A stretch of 64,000 nucleotides of DNA from Solen grandis (taxonomy: Eukaryota; Mollusca; Bivalvia; Adapedonta; Solenidae): contig CM037782.1 of the NCBI GenBank assembly GCA_021229015.1, forward strand, positions 42,995,224 through 43,059,223, written 5' to 3'. The stretch's first letter is position 1, and each line of letters opens with the position of its first letter. Shown here piece after piece: positions 32,816 to 45,473 of the stretch. Position numbers and translations under genes: made by a program. The notes beneath the pieces were generated by a model, which was not told the DNA's origin, did not search any database, and saw only the letters and a program-made list of their open reading frames with translations.

Positions 32816-35800
32816 GTAAGTTTTCTTATTGTTCATGTAACTGTAGAAATTGTCTAGAGTGACCTTCAACGTGAGGTAAAAGAAAAGGCCACTGAACACA
32901 GGGTGCCAAGACTTTTGTTTTAGATATCCCACTACATGACAAAACAAAATTAAACTTTTAGGTGTGAAGCTCGCTTCATATTCATGTGGATTTTAGGTGT
33001 GTAAAGCTAGCTCCCTATACATGTGGATTTTAGGTGTGAAGCTAGCTCTCTATTCACGTGGATTCATTATCGTGCCCCCACCCTCCGCGGAAAATTTTGA
33101 AAACATTGGTGCATTCAGGACGTTCTACTGTGTTTTATTTAGCACTGAAAATTTACAGGAATGTCGAAAATAGGACTGTTAACTTTGTCTACTTTTTCTT
33201 TTCTTTCTGTTTCTTTATTTTTTTTCTTTCTTGTTTGGTCAGAAGCATGGGGAATTGTAGACATTGGGAACCGAATATTATTATTGAACTGCGGTAGTAA
33301 ACTGACAGTCACATTGTTCAATTTCTGGTTACATATCGTTCATGCACGTCTGTCATACATGTTTTGATAGTGTGCCCTTTGTCATACAGGCAATGATCTT
33401 ACATGCATGTCTCGTACTAGAACTTAAGTATGATCTTGGTTTAACAATGTGAGTCTTTCGGTAAAACATTTAAGTTGTTTTTTAGTTGCCCACTGAAGTC
33501 CCTTTTTCACCATAGCAACTTTCTTTCGCAAACATATTACTAATTTTAACATTTTATAGCAAACCCTTTTATTCTGCCATTGTTTGTAATGCCTATTTTG
33601 GCCCAGTACCTTGCCCCGGGAAGGTCTTGAAAGAAAAATGGCCATTAGTTGAGATCAAATTATACATCTCCGATATGTAGTCATGTTAACATTATCATTC
33701 TTGTCGTTCGAAATTCCTAGATAGGTGTCAATATTCTACGGAAGCTGAAGTTCGAATCACCTTCCCCCTTTCTTACAGAACAGAACAAGATATATCACTT
33801 TGAGTTAACGAGTTGTCCACCTAAGGATGGATGTAACACGTACCATGTGAAAAGTTCAATACGATTTACAATTAACTGCGGAATGTGTTAAATGCATGCC
33901 TTGAAATTCTGCGTTTATAAAAGGATCCTATCAATGAAAGATTGACAAAGAATATTGTATCTGGTGGCTGAGACAAAAACAATAAGTATAATGAAATATT
34001 GAATTACATAAACATATTGGTTTTGATTCCCATACTTTAGTTATGAAAGATCAAATCATTTTGTGGTTTAACACACACTGCTACAGGTAAAATACATGTA
34101 TTAAATATATATTTACCGGTGTAAGAGTTAAATAGGAAGTTAAGGCGTAGACATGTAGCGTAGACATGATGCGAATTTTCTCAATGGCTCTGATGGTAAC
34201 GTTCTTTTTCTTACTTCCTTCTCGTTCTTTTTTCCCTAACATTCCCAGAAAAAGGCCCAAAGTTAACAATTTTCTTTACGCTTTATTTCTCGTTTGATTG
34301 ACTCTGTGTAAATATAACCAATAACGGAAGCCAATTTATACAGTATCAAAGTTCTATCCATCTGCAAACAGAATAAAAACCATATTATTAAAAATAAAAG
34401 TTTTATCTATCTGCAAACTCTAATGAGAACCAGCTAATGAAATATAAAAGTTCTATTCATCTACAAACAAAATGATCACCAGTTTATGAAATACAAAAGT
34501 TCTATTCATCTACAAACAAAATGATCACCAGTTAATGAAATATAAAAGTTCTATTCATCTACAAACAAAATGATCACCAGTTAATGAAATATAAAAGTTC
34601 TATTCATCTACAAACAAAATGATCACATCACCAGTTAATGAAATATAAAAGTTCTATTCATCTACAAACAAAATGATCACCAGTTAATGAAATATAAAAG
34701 TTCTATTCATCTACAAACAAAATGATCACCAGTTAATGAAATATAAAAGTTCTATCCATCTACAAACAAAATGATCACCAGTTTATGAAATATAAAAGTT
34801 CTATTCATCTACAAACAAAATGATCACCAGTTAATGAAATATAAAAGTTCTATTCATCTACAAACAAAATGATCACCAGTTTATGAAATATAAAAGTTCT
34901 ATCCATCTACAAACAAAATGATCACCAGTTTATGAAATATAAAAGTTCTATCCATCTACAAACAAAATGATCACCAGTTAATGAAATATAAAAGTTCTAT
35001 CCATCTACAAACAAAATGATCACCAGTTAATGAAATATAAAAGTTCTATTCATCTACAAACAAAATGATCACCAGTTAATGAAATATAAAAGTTCTATTC
35101 ATCTACAAACAAAATGATCACCAGTTTATGAAATATAAAAGTTCTATCCATCTACAAACAAAATGATCACCAGTTAATGAAATATAAAAGTTCTATCCAT
35201 CTACAAACAAAATGATCACCAGTTAATGAAATATAAAAGTTCTATTCATCTACAAACAAAATGATCACCAGTTTATGAAATATAAAAGTTCTATCCATCT
35301 ACAAACAAAATGATCACCAGTTAATGAAATATAAAAGTTCTATTCATCTACAAACAAAATGATCACCAGTTTATGAAATATAAAAGTTATATTCATCTAC
35401 AAACAAAATGATCACCAGTTTATGAAATATAAAAGTTCTATCCATCTACAAACAAAATGATCACCAGTTTATGAAATATAAAAGTTCTATTCATCTACAA
35501 ACAAAATGATCACCAGTTTATGAAATATAAAAGTTCTATTCATCTACAAACAAAATGATCACCAGTTAATGAAATATAAAAGTTCTATCCATCTACAAAC
35601 AAAATGATCACCAGTTAATGAAATATAAAAGTTCTATTCATCTACAAACAAAATGATCACCAGTTAATGAAATATAAAAGTTCTATTCATCTACAAACAA
35701 AATGATCACCAGTTAATGAAATATAAAAGTTCTATTCATCTACAAACAAAATGATCACCAGTTAATGAAATATAAAAGTTCTATTCATCTACAAACAAAA

Positions 35801-38800
35801 TGATCACCAGTTTATGAAATATAAAAGTTCTATCCATCTACAAACAAAATGATCACCAGTTTATGAAATATAAAAGTTCTATTCATCTACAAACAAAATG
35901 ATCACCAGTTTATGAAATATAAAAGTTCTATCCATCTACAAACAAAATGATCACCAGTTTATGAAATATAAAAGTTCTATTCATCTACAAACAAAATGAT
36001 CACCAGTTTATGAAATATAAAAGTTCTATTCATCTACAAACAAAATGATCACCAGTTTATGAAATATAAAAGTTCTATCCATCTACAAACAAAATGATCA
36101 CCAGTTTATATAATATTTAAGTATTATCCATCTGCAAACAAAATGAGAACCACTTCATACAATAGCAAAGTTCTATCCATCTGCAAACAAAATGAGAACC
36201 ACTTCATACAATAGCAAAGTTCTATCCATCTGCAAACAAAATGAGAATCAGTTTATTCAATATTGGAGTTCAAACTATCTGCAAACAGAAGTTGTACCAT
36301 TATTATTGTTCTATCCATCTGTAAACAGAACAAGAACCAGTTTTTAAAATATAAAATCTCTATCTATCATTAAACTGAATAAGAACCAGTTTGTACAAGA
36401 TTGAATAGAACTAAAACCAGTTTACACAATATAAAAGTTCTATCTACCACCAAATAGAAAAGAAAAAAACAACCTGTTTGTACAATATCAAACCAATTTG
36501 TGCAATATTGAAGTTCTGTCCATTTGTAAACAGACGAGAACACGTTTACATTTAATTCCATCTTTAAACAGAATGACAGAATAAAATCCAGTTTACATAA
36601 TATGAAGTTGTTCCTGTCTGTAAACAGAACAAGGACCAGTTTGTACAATATTGAAATTCTATTCATCTATAAACAGAACTAGAACCAGTTTACACAATAA
36701 TTTTAAAGTTCTTGTTTCTGTCTCATGATCTCTTTTACTTTATGTTGGTTAGGGTTAAATAGATAATTAAAATAAAGAAAAGAACAGCTGTTTGAATAGG
36801 AAAAAATAGGACCAATAGTTGGATTAAATGAAATACAACATAAACATCAATCAGTCATCAAGCTCCTTTGGTATATCGTTCTATATTTGGCTCTCAGCAC
36901 ATTAGAGTTCTTGCAGACCTGGTTGGCCCAGTGTCTGGAACATATGACTGAGTGTGGCATCATGTTACTTGTCTACGGCGTGAAGTAGGGTGGGGGGGGG
37001 GGGGTACTTTACAGATCAAACATTTCAGTGGTTATTCAATCTAACTTACCGGCTATCCAGTAGATATGCTCGGTTGGTATGTAGTCAATGGTCTACCTGT
37101 TTTACGCAAAACAAATATTTGTTTGAAAGAAAGTAAAAGAAATAGACACACAATAGTAGGTAATATGAAAGTAAATAAAAAAAGAACAATTAAAAACCCA
37201 AAGCAGCGGGTTGTGTCAAGAAATATCGAGTAGTCACGATTATTATTTCCATTTTTGTTCCAGTATGTGCATGCAAATGCCAAATCTCCCAGTCTAATGT
37301 CATGGAAACAGCCTGTAGTGACAGACGAGGAGGATTACGTTATCCCTAGTGACGAGAGGCTGGCCGGCTTGGATGATGACACTACGATGAAAATTTACTG
37401 GAAGTAAGTCATAATCATCATACTCATGCGCCTATCCAGGCATATACATGTACGTGTACACCAATGCGTACAATTCGTAAGGAAAGGTGAAATAATAACT
37501 ATCTCTGTGATCTACTTTGTGCTATTTCAATAGCTTTGTGCTCTACTTCATGTTATCGCAATAGCGTTTTGTGCTTCTTCTTGCTATCCTATACATTAAG
37601 CTATCTCAATAGTTTTGTGTTTTTCGTGCTGTCTGTAGTATCATTTTGGTACTACTTTGTAGTAGGTTTGTGTTCGTCTTCCTGCTATCTTTTAAGAACT
37701 TGGTACTACTTATTCCCAGAAGCTTTATGTTCTTCTTCGTGCTATTTGTGTACCTTTGTGTTCTACTTTGTTTTAATTTAGTAGCTTCAGGTACTAGTCG
37801 GTTCTATCATACATATAGTAGCTTTGTGTTCTACTTCGCGCTGTTTGTGTAGCTTTGTGTTCTACTTTGTGTTCATTTAGTAGCTTCTGGTACCAGTCGG
37901 TGTTATTATAGTAGTTTTGTGTTCTACTTCGTATTTTCATTGTAGCTTTGTGTTCTACTTCGTGATACTAGTGTAGTTGCTTTTGATACTCCTTCGTGCT
38001 ATCTTAGCTTTGTTTTCTACTCTCCGTGTTATGATATCTTACCAGCTTGTGGTTCTTTCATGTGCTTTCTTAGTAGCTTGTTGGACTGTATGCCATCTGT
38101 CTATTTTTGTCTGAATTATTTCATCAAGCAGGAATTCAGGAAGCACTATCATAAAAACATTATATCGCCTATGATGTATGATATGAATATCTCCAAACGT
38201 GAATGATATCGAAATCTCCTATGGTGAATTATATGAAATAAAATTCGTTTAATTCTGATGATAAAATGTACAATACATTTAAATCATATGAAAAGTGATA
38301 AGATTGTATCTCCTATGGTGTAAAATATTAGTTATTTTCTCTTTGTCAGATACGTCAACAACATTCAGGTCATATGTAAGAATATCATCCGAGTTGGGAA
38401 TTTAAAAGATGACTGGAAAGAGATATGCGTGGATACCAAATACAAACCGAAAGAACCGTGTATTGTCTACTCATTCGGGTAAGCTTAAGTACTGTAATGG
38501 CAGTAGTAGTGGCAGCAGTTCAGTTGATAGTTCATTGTAGTAGTATCCCCGGCCGCGACATACCAAAGTCGTCAACATTTTTACTGTTATAGTTCCCTTG
38601 CTTGGCGCTCAGCAATTAAGGTTAGTTGCAGGACTGGTTGGCCCGGTGTCAGGATAATGTGACTGGATGTGGTATCATGCCACATGTCTACGGCGTGATG
38701 CTGCAGTGTGGCAGCAATACATCTGTTTTAAGTAGACATTGTCTCCAAATGACTGAAATACTGTCGGTGGGACGTTAAACCCAACAAACAAACAAATTGG

Positions 38801-41800
38801 AATAGTATGTTGATGCTTTGATAAATGCTATTAATGATTCAGCTGGTTATGGTAATGCTTCTGTGATTACATGTGGCTGCTACTGCATATTCTAAAAATG
38901 ATAAGGAACAACATATAACTTTTCCTGTTGTTGTTACTGACTTAAAACAGTTAACAGTTTTCATTTTGTGAAGAGCCTATTACATTTACTTGTAATGTAA
39001 ACAAAGTTAAATCATTCTTTTTTCTTCAGGATCAACTACATGTTTGATTTTGACAAAGACATTTCTGAGAAGTTTGGTTGCCAAGTTTACTGTTTTGATC
39101 CCTCGTAAGTAATTTAATTTATAAGTTTCAAGATTGTTTTCCTTTACTGAAGTATAATTTATTATCCAACTGTTAACTCCATTTCAAACAGTAATGAAAA
39201 CCATTAGTAATTAGGGCGCTGTCCGAACGGGCGATCATTTTGTTTTCATAGTAGCGAACAACTGTTTTCTTTTCTATTTTTATTAATTACTTATTTTTTT
39301 TAAAACATTTTTATCGTCACTCTCTTCAAGATTGCATCACTTCGAAAGCGACATGAAACGATACCGGCTTGAGACAAAATGTAAATAATGAAAGCAAAGA
39401 AAAAAATGATATAGTTGTATTCCTTGTGTAATCATTCACAGTTTTTTTGCCGCTTCAGTATACACGTTTGCAAATATAATATAATCACAAAGAGAAATAC
39501 ACTATACAATTGCAGTAAAATATAGGAGTAGAAAAATATATACATGTAAAATTTATAACAATGTCACAGCTAAATAAATATCCCCGTTTTGTCCGACATC
39601 CCTAATGAAACTCCTGTCATGCGGAAATATTTTAGAAGATTCGTATGGCCAGCGACTGACATTTACAGACAAGTTATGTCGGCTTTGCATGGTTTAGTAC
39701 TTTTGTATCTTTTTACTACTATTAACTAGTATATGCTTAATACGTCATTTTCATTTTGATAATTTAAACAATTCATTTGGAATAACAACCGTAATGCAGA
39801 TCTCAACATTGCCCAGTGCCGGTCTTTCGTGAATTTACCGTTGCCAACGTCTGTAGGGTAATAAACATTTTACATCAACTTTCGTAAATACACGAAAGTG
39901 ATCAATAACAACATGGGAACATTATCGTATGATAACCTCGTTTTAGTTTGTCGTAACATCGATATTTTTAACATATACACCTTTCCGGCGTATCCCGTCT
40001 GGAACTTGGTCCCTCCATATTTTTTTTTCTATAAAACACGGATGAATATTTAAGTGAATGCTCTTTGACAACTGACAGACAACATCTATTTAAACCATGA
40101 CGTTAAGTTTGAAATCGTATCTGTATATATGAAATGACACCACACTTCGATCAATTGAAGTTAATTAAGGTTGGATTGGGCAGTCCATTCTCCGTTTCGA
40201 GAACTATAAACTATTCACTATAAACTTGCATACACACATGTACCAACCGGAAGGTCTAAAGCAATTATATATTAACTTGAATATTGTAAACAAATCTGGG
40301 CGTATGACAAAGATCGCATATATCGTGCTGTGAATTATACTCAGGGACTTTAATAACGCCTCACATTTGAAAAATAACGAATGTATAGTCCATGCCTTTT
40401 TTAAATTTTATATTATTTAGAAATATAATAAGGTATATTTCAGCAAATATCCTTTTTTGTCACTAAAGAAAATACGTGTCCAAAGGAAGGGCCAACCTGT
40501 GGAAAATAAATAACGAGAAATAGCGTGGTTAATACATGTTGTGTTTTAAAGTCTTTGGAGTATATTTATGCATCGCATACGTCCGCAAAGAAAGAATTAC
40601 GTTTTATCGTTAAAATTTCGTTAAAAAAAGGAGTTTAAACCAGGATTAGGACACGCGCTTCAGTATCGAGTGGTCACGGGTTCGAGTCCTGCAAAGGACA
40701 CTGCTAATTTCCTTGAGCAAGAAATTTACCTCGTATTGTTTCACTTCACCCAGGTGTAAATGGATACCTGAGAGGGCGGTATAATTCCCTGGCGCCATAG
40801 TGTGGGCTTCCATAAGCGGAGTGAAAGACTTCGCAAGGAGACCAATAGATAGATACAATTAGCTCGATGACCAGGGGTAAAAGTTGTAAAGTCGGTGAAC
40901 GTGCCCAAGGCATAAAACTTAAACTCTAAAGTGCATTTATTATTATTATTATCTTTTTATTTACACTGTACGAAATACCATAAAATTCGCTGCTGGCTGA
41001 TGCAAGGCAAATATGCCCAGAAGGTAACGGTTATTTTTTAAACGGCGTTACGCCTCTCTGATAATTGAATTTCCTTATATTTGTTTTCCTTGCATTCATT
41101 ATTTCTTGACCATAATTCTTTCACTTATTGTTTTTCATTTCACGGTTGGTGGCATTCTAGCGCGTTTAATTGACAGGAATTCCTGGCATTTGCATGTCTT
41201 ATCGTTTTCTTTTGTTGGGTTGCATATCAGAATATATTTTTCTGGCGTTTCTGGGGGAGATGTCCCTCTCTCCTGCGGTGAGGAGTCTTGTGTCTTAATT
41301 TCGACTGTTATGTGCCACGGGGATATCTAATAATATAGCCGGAACTCTAGGAGTCCCTTTATTCAGGTCGGTCTTCTCCACGTCGCAGTGATTAGGACGT
41401 AGTTTACCCTCCGCCATGAGTCCATCTGTCTACGTCCAACGTCGTTTCTTCTCGGTCAAACATCTTCGATTCTCCTCAACTTAAGTTATTCATTATTGTC
41501 GCTAGAATCCGATTTCATTGACGCCATGAAACCAATTATTGTACTTAATAACTACGCATTTATTTAATTTTTTAATTATTTGAATCTAAAATCAGTATAA
41601 AAGATGTACAGTATCTCCATTTTGCGTTTAATTCACAAAAACTGTTTTCCCAGATTTTTGGAAATACTGTTTATTAGACAAAAGGCATATGAGTAGAGCA
41701 CAATTTTCTGTTTGCATGCACTCGATGGCATTAAAATTGATGAAGAAATAAAATACTACCCACTCCGAATCGAGGCAAAACTGCTGCTTTGGGAAAGCTT

Positions 41801-44800
41801 ATAATGACGTCACATACCACGTGGTATGACCACACTGTTATATATGTTGATTGGCCGCCTCTTTTGATTTGAGGATAGACTTTGCAATACCTTAATCGTA
41901 AATAAGTTACTGTACTTAGAACCAAAATGGCCGCCCGAAACTGTAAAACAAAATGGCCGATCATTTGGTTGTCCCTAAACCGGCGCCTTTAATACTTCCG
42001 TTTTAATGTTTTAATTCTGTATCAGCTCCTCTGAGCGTATCAATACATTTCAGGATATATATTTTTTCAACACTCTTCCTCTTTTCATGCTAAGAGAAAT
42101 AAGAAACAAACAACTTAATTATTACACACACACACACACACACACACAAAGAAAGAGTAAAAAAGATTTGACGTTTATTGGTTTAATTTTACTGACTAAT
42201 TTTATGTCCCACCGACAAGATATCAGTCATAGATAGATAATATATTTTGATTCAAGCAAGGAGCTGCCAGTTACATTTAATTTACTCAATTCATTTTCGG
42301 AGGTTCTTATCACCCACACTGGGAGTTGATGAAGACGTTTGTTTTTTTCCACAAAGCCCCACTTCTTGAACGTTCCCTCCCCACATCTTCTCCAGGAGTA
42401 ATTAACACCTTCCAGCTGACTTGCGTGGGTGCCTTTGTTAACTTGATGTCTGTTTCCACCTGTAATTTTCTGGACATAAATGTATGACTACCGTCGCTTC
42501 AACTCTCAACACCAACACAACAACAAACAATAGTCTCACATTCACCTGCCTTCTCTCACGAATTTCTAGCCTGAATAATCTTCCCCAAATTACTGTTATT
42601 TATCTTCCTGAATTATTTCCCCTTACCTCGTGTTTAGGATGAAGAACGATAGTTACCAGGTGAGCGATAATATCTGGTTTTACAAATGGGGGATTGGTGG
42701 ACAGGACGAAGTCAACTCTAAGGGCTGGCAACTCAATACGTTGGGGACTATCCGCAAGAAACTTGGACATACTAAGGTTAGTACTCACTGTCTTACTTTG
42801 TGTGAATCTAGTGCATCAAAGCTTGGATTAAATTAAAGTCGTCCTAGCATTCACACTATATCTTGTTATACTTCACTCAACACGTAAACACTTCACTACA
42901 CGCTTTAAGTACGAGTATAGTACATTATAATTATTTTCTCAGCTAATATTTAAATCACATTGGCCACGGAGACTGTGGGGTCGAATTTTCTTTGGCCAAC
43001 AGTAATTCTAAGGCTACAGCAGAATCCTGTAGTAGTCACATAATATAGCCGCACGGCGTATTTTAAAACTCTGGTTACAGACTACCTGCGGCTTGCGTAC
43101 GGCCTTTGAAGTGATCACGTCACTGTCGCCTTGCGACATTCCTGTTTGTAGGGTGAGACATGATACATAAAATCTTAAACCCCCACGGTCTGTAAAATAT
43201 AAGGACACACCTTAGAGAGACCGAAAATTTTGTGCGGTCTTAAGTATTTATTGCTGTTGCTGGTGTTTTTTCCGTGTGGCCACCAGATCCTCGCCGTAGA
43301 GCAAATGTGACTTAAGCATAAATTTATACCACGGATGACTTAAAAAAAAAAAGAAGGTCGCTATCATGCTAGTAGACACAATAATGATATCGTAATGGTA
43401 GCGGTAGGTTGTAACACCGACGGGGTCTGAAAACAGCCTGGGTCTCTGAGTAAGAGTTAGAGCTTCATGATGAAAACGCCAGACACCAGAAGCAGATAAA
43501 CCAACTAGCTTAATATCAAAGTTATACTTGTGATTATCTATAAATAAGAAGTTGATAAAAGCTTTTGAAATATTCTTACTGCTCCTTATATGTGCATGAT
43601 AAACACGAATGAAAGGATCGGCCTTAAGATGAAAAAATGTGTCTAAACAACGGGTCTCAATAAAAAACAACAACATTATTTTGGCACAAGAATGTTATGT
43701 GCAATGATAATTACATATTAAATGTAAAGAACTAATTGACAAAAATGTACTTTACATTTCTTTTCAAATGCTGATTCCGTTGATAAAGTAGCAAAAATGT
43801 TAGTCCAAAAATTAACTCTAAACGGGTCAAAACTCCTGTGGCACAGATTCCTTGTTGTTAAACGTAAAAGTAAAATGCACCATGACGGTTATTTCTGAAA
43901 GGGGGCTCAATTCCGGGTAAATCATCAAGAAACAAATTAAAATACATATTATGTTGTTTTCTTCATTTTTTATTCCATAATACGCAAAAAAGCAATACAT
44001 GACATTTGTTTAATTATGATATATCAATTAAAATATTTGAAATCAGTCTTGCGAGCCAAAATATTTTTTTTCTAAACATTTCTAAACAAAGTGCATGTAC
44101 TATATTATTGAATGTCACTGACATAATGACATAACTTAATGGATGATATCTTTAGAAAAAAATCTATTTAGAAAACATGTTATAATTGTATTAGCTCTTG
44201 TTGCAAAACAAAATTAAAAGCGACGCTATCTGCTGTTTCATGCATCGATTCATGTAAGAAATTATTCATGTCCTACTTCTTGAAAATCGGATGGATTTTA
44301 GTGTAAAGGTGATGAGGTGTAAATACGTCAACACTCCTTTTATCTATATTCATTTATTTAGACCAAACTAATTATTTTCATTTGGTTTAATTTCTGACAG
44401 ATAAGGAGGAAAGCAAGAAATCGGTGTACAACGTTTGCATTGCAATAATACTAAGCTTATACTCGACTCTACTTGGTTAATACGCAAATATACAATACGT
44501 TTTTAAAAGTAGTAATTATATTAACAGTTAACCGTGGTGTCATGAATTTACATCACGGAAATATCTTATTTCATTTTACAGAGGACAATCGATATTCTTA
44601 AATTAGATGTTGAAGGTGACGAGTGGAATTCCATACCGGAAATGATCTCATCAGGGCAACTTAATGACGTCAAACAAATCGCAGTGGTAACACATTTCGG
44701 ACCGGTTTCTCCAGGAAGAAACGATTACTGGGGTCAAAGAAGTCAGATAGAAGCACTCAAAGTCTTAAGACAATTGTATGAACAAGGGTTCAGGATTTTT

Positions 44801-44892
44801 ATGAGAGGAAGAAGCTTATCTCATTAAACGTTTGGCCAGGAATTAATGAGTACCTGACTAACATGAATGAGATTTCGCTGATAAGAAATTAA
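32711..44892 (+). CDS. METTL24-like: METTL24-like methyltransferase, six coding exons, apparent late frameshift
   Basis: Exons 32711-32815, 37264-37403, 38350-38478, 39030-39104, 42638-42776 and 44582-44827 join in frame. All internal introns are GT..AG with strong GTAAGT/GTAAGC/GTTAGT donors, and the product is 277 residues. A signal-anchor follows a short basic start (GMFIATVIIRIYL). The PF13383-type methyltransferase fold shows as VYSFGINYMFDF, FGCQVYCFDPS and ILKLDVEGDEW, the SAM-site and LK-D-EG motifs of METTL24-like proteins; a Golgi or secretory location is inferred from the anchor. Substrate is unknown. The frame ends at TAA 44825, but the neighbouring frame continues to TAA 44890 with a family-like end (WPGINEYLTNMNEISLIRN). 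One T missing from the T run at 44796-44800 would explain this. Introns hold minisatellites. AATAAA at 44962 is a candidate poly(A) signal. Confidence 0.82.
32956..33063 (+). repeat. ~45-bp x3 imperfect tandem repeat in intron 1
   Basis: TTTTAGGTGTGAAGCTCGCT, TTTTAGGTGTGTAAAGCTAG and TTTTAGGTGTGAAGCTAGCT each lead into TAT(A)CATGTGGATT-like ends. Confidence 0.75.
33064..34332. other. Intron 1 sequence, nothing recognised
   Basis: Several short frames exist but none has splice sites or protein-like composition that would justify calling an exon. Confidence 0.4.
34333..36705 (+). repeat. 49-bp minisatellite, ~34 near-identical copies with worn flanks
   Basis: The unit is 49 bp (AAATATAAAAGTTCTATTCA, TCTACAAACAAAATGATCAC, CAGTTAATG). 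About 34 copies between 34441 and 36104 differ almost only at two sites: TTC/TCC in TATTCATC and A/T in GTTAATG. One copy (near 34630) has a 6-bp insertion, and one reads GTTATATTC. Copies at 34333-34440 and 36105-36705 are strongly diverged, the usual pattern of an array kept uniform in the middle. There are no unique spacers, so it is not CRISPR-like. It lies wholly in intron 1 of the METTL24-like gene. Confidence 0.95.
36889..36987 (+). mobile_element. SINE fragment (central domain)
   Basis: TTGCAGACCTGGTTGGCCCA, GTGTGGCATCATG and TGTCTACGGCGTGA match the central domain of the SINE at 38546. Head and tail are absent, and a 13-G run follows at 36992-37004. Confidence 0.65.
37264..37403 (+). 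CDS. METTL24-like: METTL24-like exon 2
   Basis: Acceptor TTTTTGTTCCAG. 140 bases encode an acidic linker (VTDEEDYVIPSDERLAGLDD) and end TGGAA|GTAAGT in phase 2. Confidence 0.8.
37515..38070 (+). repeat. Degenerate minisatellite in intron 2
   Basis: Irregular ~30-50-bp repeats of AGCTTTGTGTTCTACTTCGT with GTGCTATTT/TAGTAGC variants. The hydrophobic frames across it come from the repeat. Confidence 0.75.
38350..38478 (+). CDS. METTL24-like: METTL24-like exon 3
   Basis: Acceptor CTCTTTGTCAG. Encodes YVNNIQVICKNIIRVGN through PCIVYSFG, the first strand of the methyltransferase fold. Ends GG|GTAAGC in phase 2. Confidence 0.85.
38546..38793 (+). mobile_element. tRNA-derived SINE, head-truncated
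   Basis: Body GCGACATACCAAAGTCGT, central domain GGCCCGGTGTCAGGATAATG and tail GACTGAAATACTGTCGGTGG then GACGTTAAACCCAACAAAC. The 5' tRNA-like head is missing, a common result of incomplete reverse transcription. Inserted in intron 3 of the METTL24-like gene. Confidence 0.85.
39030..39104 (+). CDS. METTL24-like: METTL24-like exon 4
   Basis: Acceptor TTTTTTCTTCAG. Encodes GINYMFDFDKDISEKFGCQV and ends at CFDPS, the second strand and acidic SAM-contact loop. Ends TC|GTAAGT. Confidence 0.85.
40640..40955 (+). mobile_element. tRNA-derived SINE, second family, with ATT tail
   Basis: The head contains a B box GGGTTCGAGTCC (about 40678). A body follows with CTTGAGCAAGAAATTTACCT, TTCACCCAGGTGTAAATGG and GGATACCTGAGAGGG, words typical of widespread invertebrate and fish SINE bodies. 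It ends in a TTATTATTATTATTAT tail. Inserted in intron 4. Confidence 0.8.
42124..42148 (+). repeat. (CA)n microsatellite
   Basis: Twelve CA dinucleotides in intron 4. Confidence 0.95.
42638..42776 (+). CDS. METTL24-like: METTL24-like exon 5
   Basis: The acceptor CTCGTGTTTAG has a weak pyrimidine tract. Encodes VSDNIWFYKWGIGGQDE through LNTLGTIRKKLGHTK. Ends AAG|GTTAGT in phase 0. Confidence 0.82.
44582..44827 (+). CDS. METTL24-like: METTL24-like last exon (stops early)
   Basis: Acceptor TTTCATTTTACAG. Encodes TIDILKLDVEGDEWNSIPEM, then VKQIAVVTHFGPVSPGRNDY, and ends at GFRIFMRGRSLSH before TAA 44825. After GFRIF the family-like sequence moves to the next frame (YERKKLISLNVWPGINEY) and ends at TAA 44890. 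Confidence 0.85.
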   Translation, partial: RTIDILKLDVEGDEWNSIPEMISSGQLNDVKQIAVVTHFGPVSPGRNDYWGQRSQIEALKVLRQLYEQGFRIFMRGRSLSH

Positions 44893-44961
44893 TCTTATTT
44901 TAAATATTATACTTTCACGAAGATTGTAAGCGTATGTCTTTTCTGTGAATTTATATATGAA

Positions 44962-44967
44962 AATAAA
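44962..44967 (+). terminator. Candidate poly(A) signal of METTL24-like gene
   Basis: AATAAA in an AAAATAAAATAAAATAAAA run, 70 bases past the alternative-frame stop. Confidence 0.4.
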
Positions 44968-45256
44968 ATAAAATAAAAAACATAGAAAGGATAAATTAGG
45001 ATAATAAATCAATTAACAGGGGACGTCTTTGATAAAAGAGAGTTACGGGTCAAAATGAATATGTTTATGAAGTGATAATACGAATAACTGATATTTCAAA
45101 ATGCTGAAAATTTGATATTATAATAATGGAAAATGTAGAAAACAGTCGGAATACTGATGTGATTTATGAACAGCTTTGGATAATAACTTCTCTAATGTAG
45201 GATATGGATTACTATCACTTTTAAGGTTAATGTACTGTAAAATCAATAAATTTCGC

Positions 45257-45276
45257 GGGGGGGGGGGGGGGGGGGG
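45257..45276 (+). repeat. G20 homopolymer
   Basis: Twenty consecutive G after AAATTTCGC. It can pair with the C24 run 173 bp downstream or form quadruplexes. Length is likely unstable in sequencing. Confidence 0.9.
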
Positions 45277-45449
45277 CGGCTAATTCAATTGATATGGATA
45301 TGGATGTCAATTGCAATGTCTCGAAAATTATTTTTGTAACATCCGGCTGCATAGAAATAAAAAAAACTATATTGCAACTTATTGAAACTCTTTGTCTGAG
45401 TAAAGCGTCCCCTTCTACTAAGCCACATATTAAAGAACACGTTGACCGA

Positions 45450-45473
45450 CCCCCCCCCCCCCCCCCCCCCCCC
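45450..45473 (+). repeat. C24 homopolymer
   Basis: Twenty-four consecutive C. Together with the G20 run it makes an inverted homopolymer pair. Frames with polyglycine or polyproline here are artefacts. Confidence 0.9.

Noticed and set aside
34441..36104. Regular short repeat array as a CRISPR-like locus
   Set aside because: Units are contiguous 49-bp copies with no unique spacers and no cas-type genes. The surrounding introns and exons show a eukaryote.
40640..40720. tRNA gene on the plus strand
   Set aside because: The B box is good but lies at the head of a SINE with a conserved body and ATT tail; no cloverleaf.
41106..41330. 74-codon hydrophobic frame in METTL24-like intron 4
   Set aside because: Single frame without splice sites; the GC-richer surroundings may be repeat remnant, but nothing recognisable.
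43248..43676. 142-codon minus-strand open frame in METTL24-like intron 5
   Set aside because: No recognisable motif, no splice or promoter context, low-complexity Q and F runs at its end. It lies inside an intron on the opposite strand, so a chance frame is more likely.
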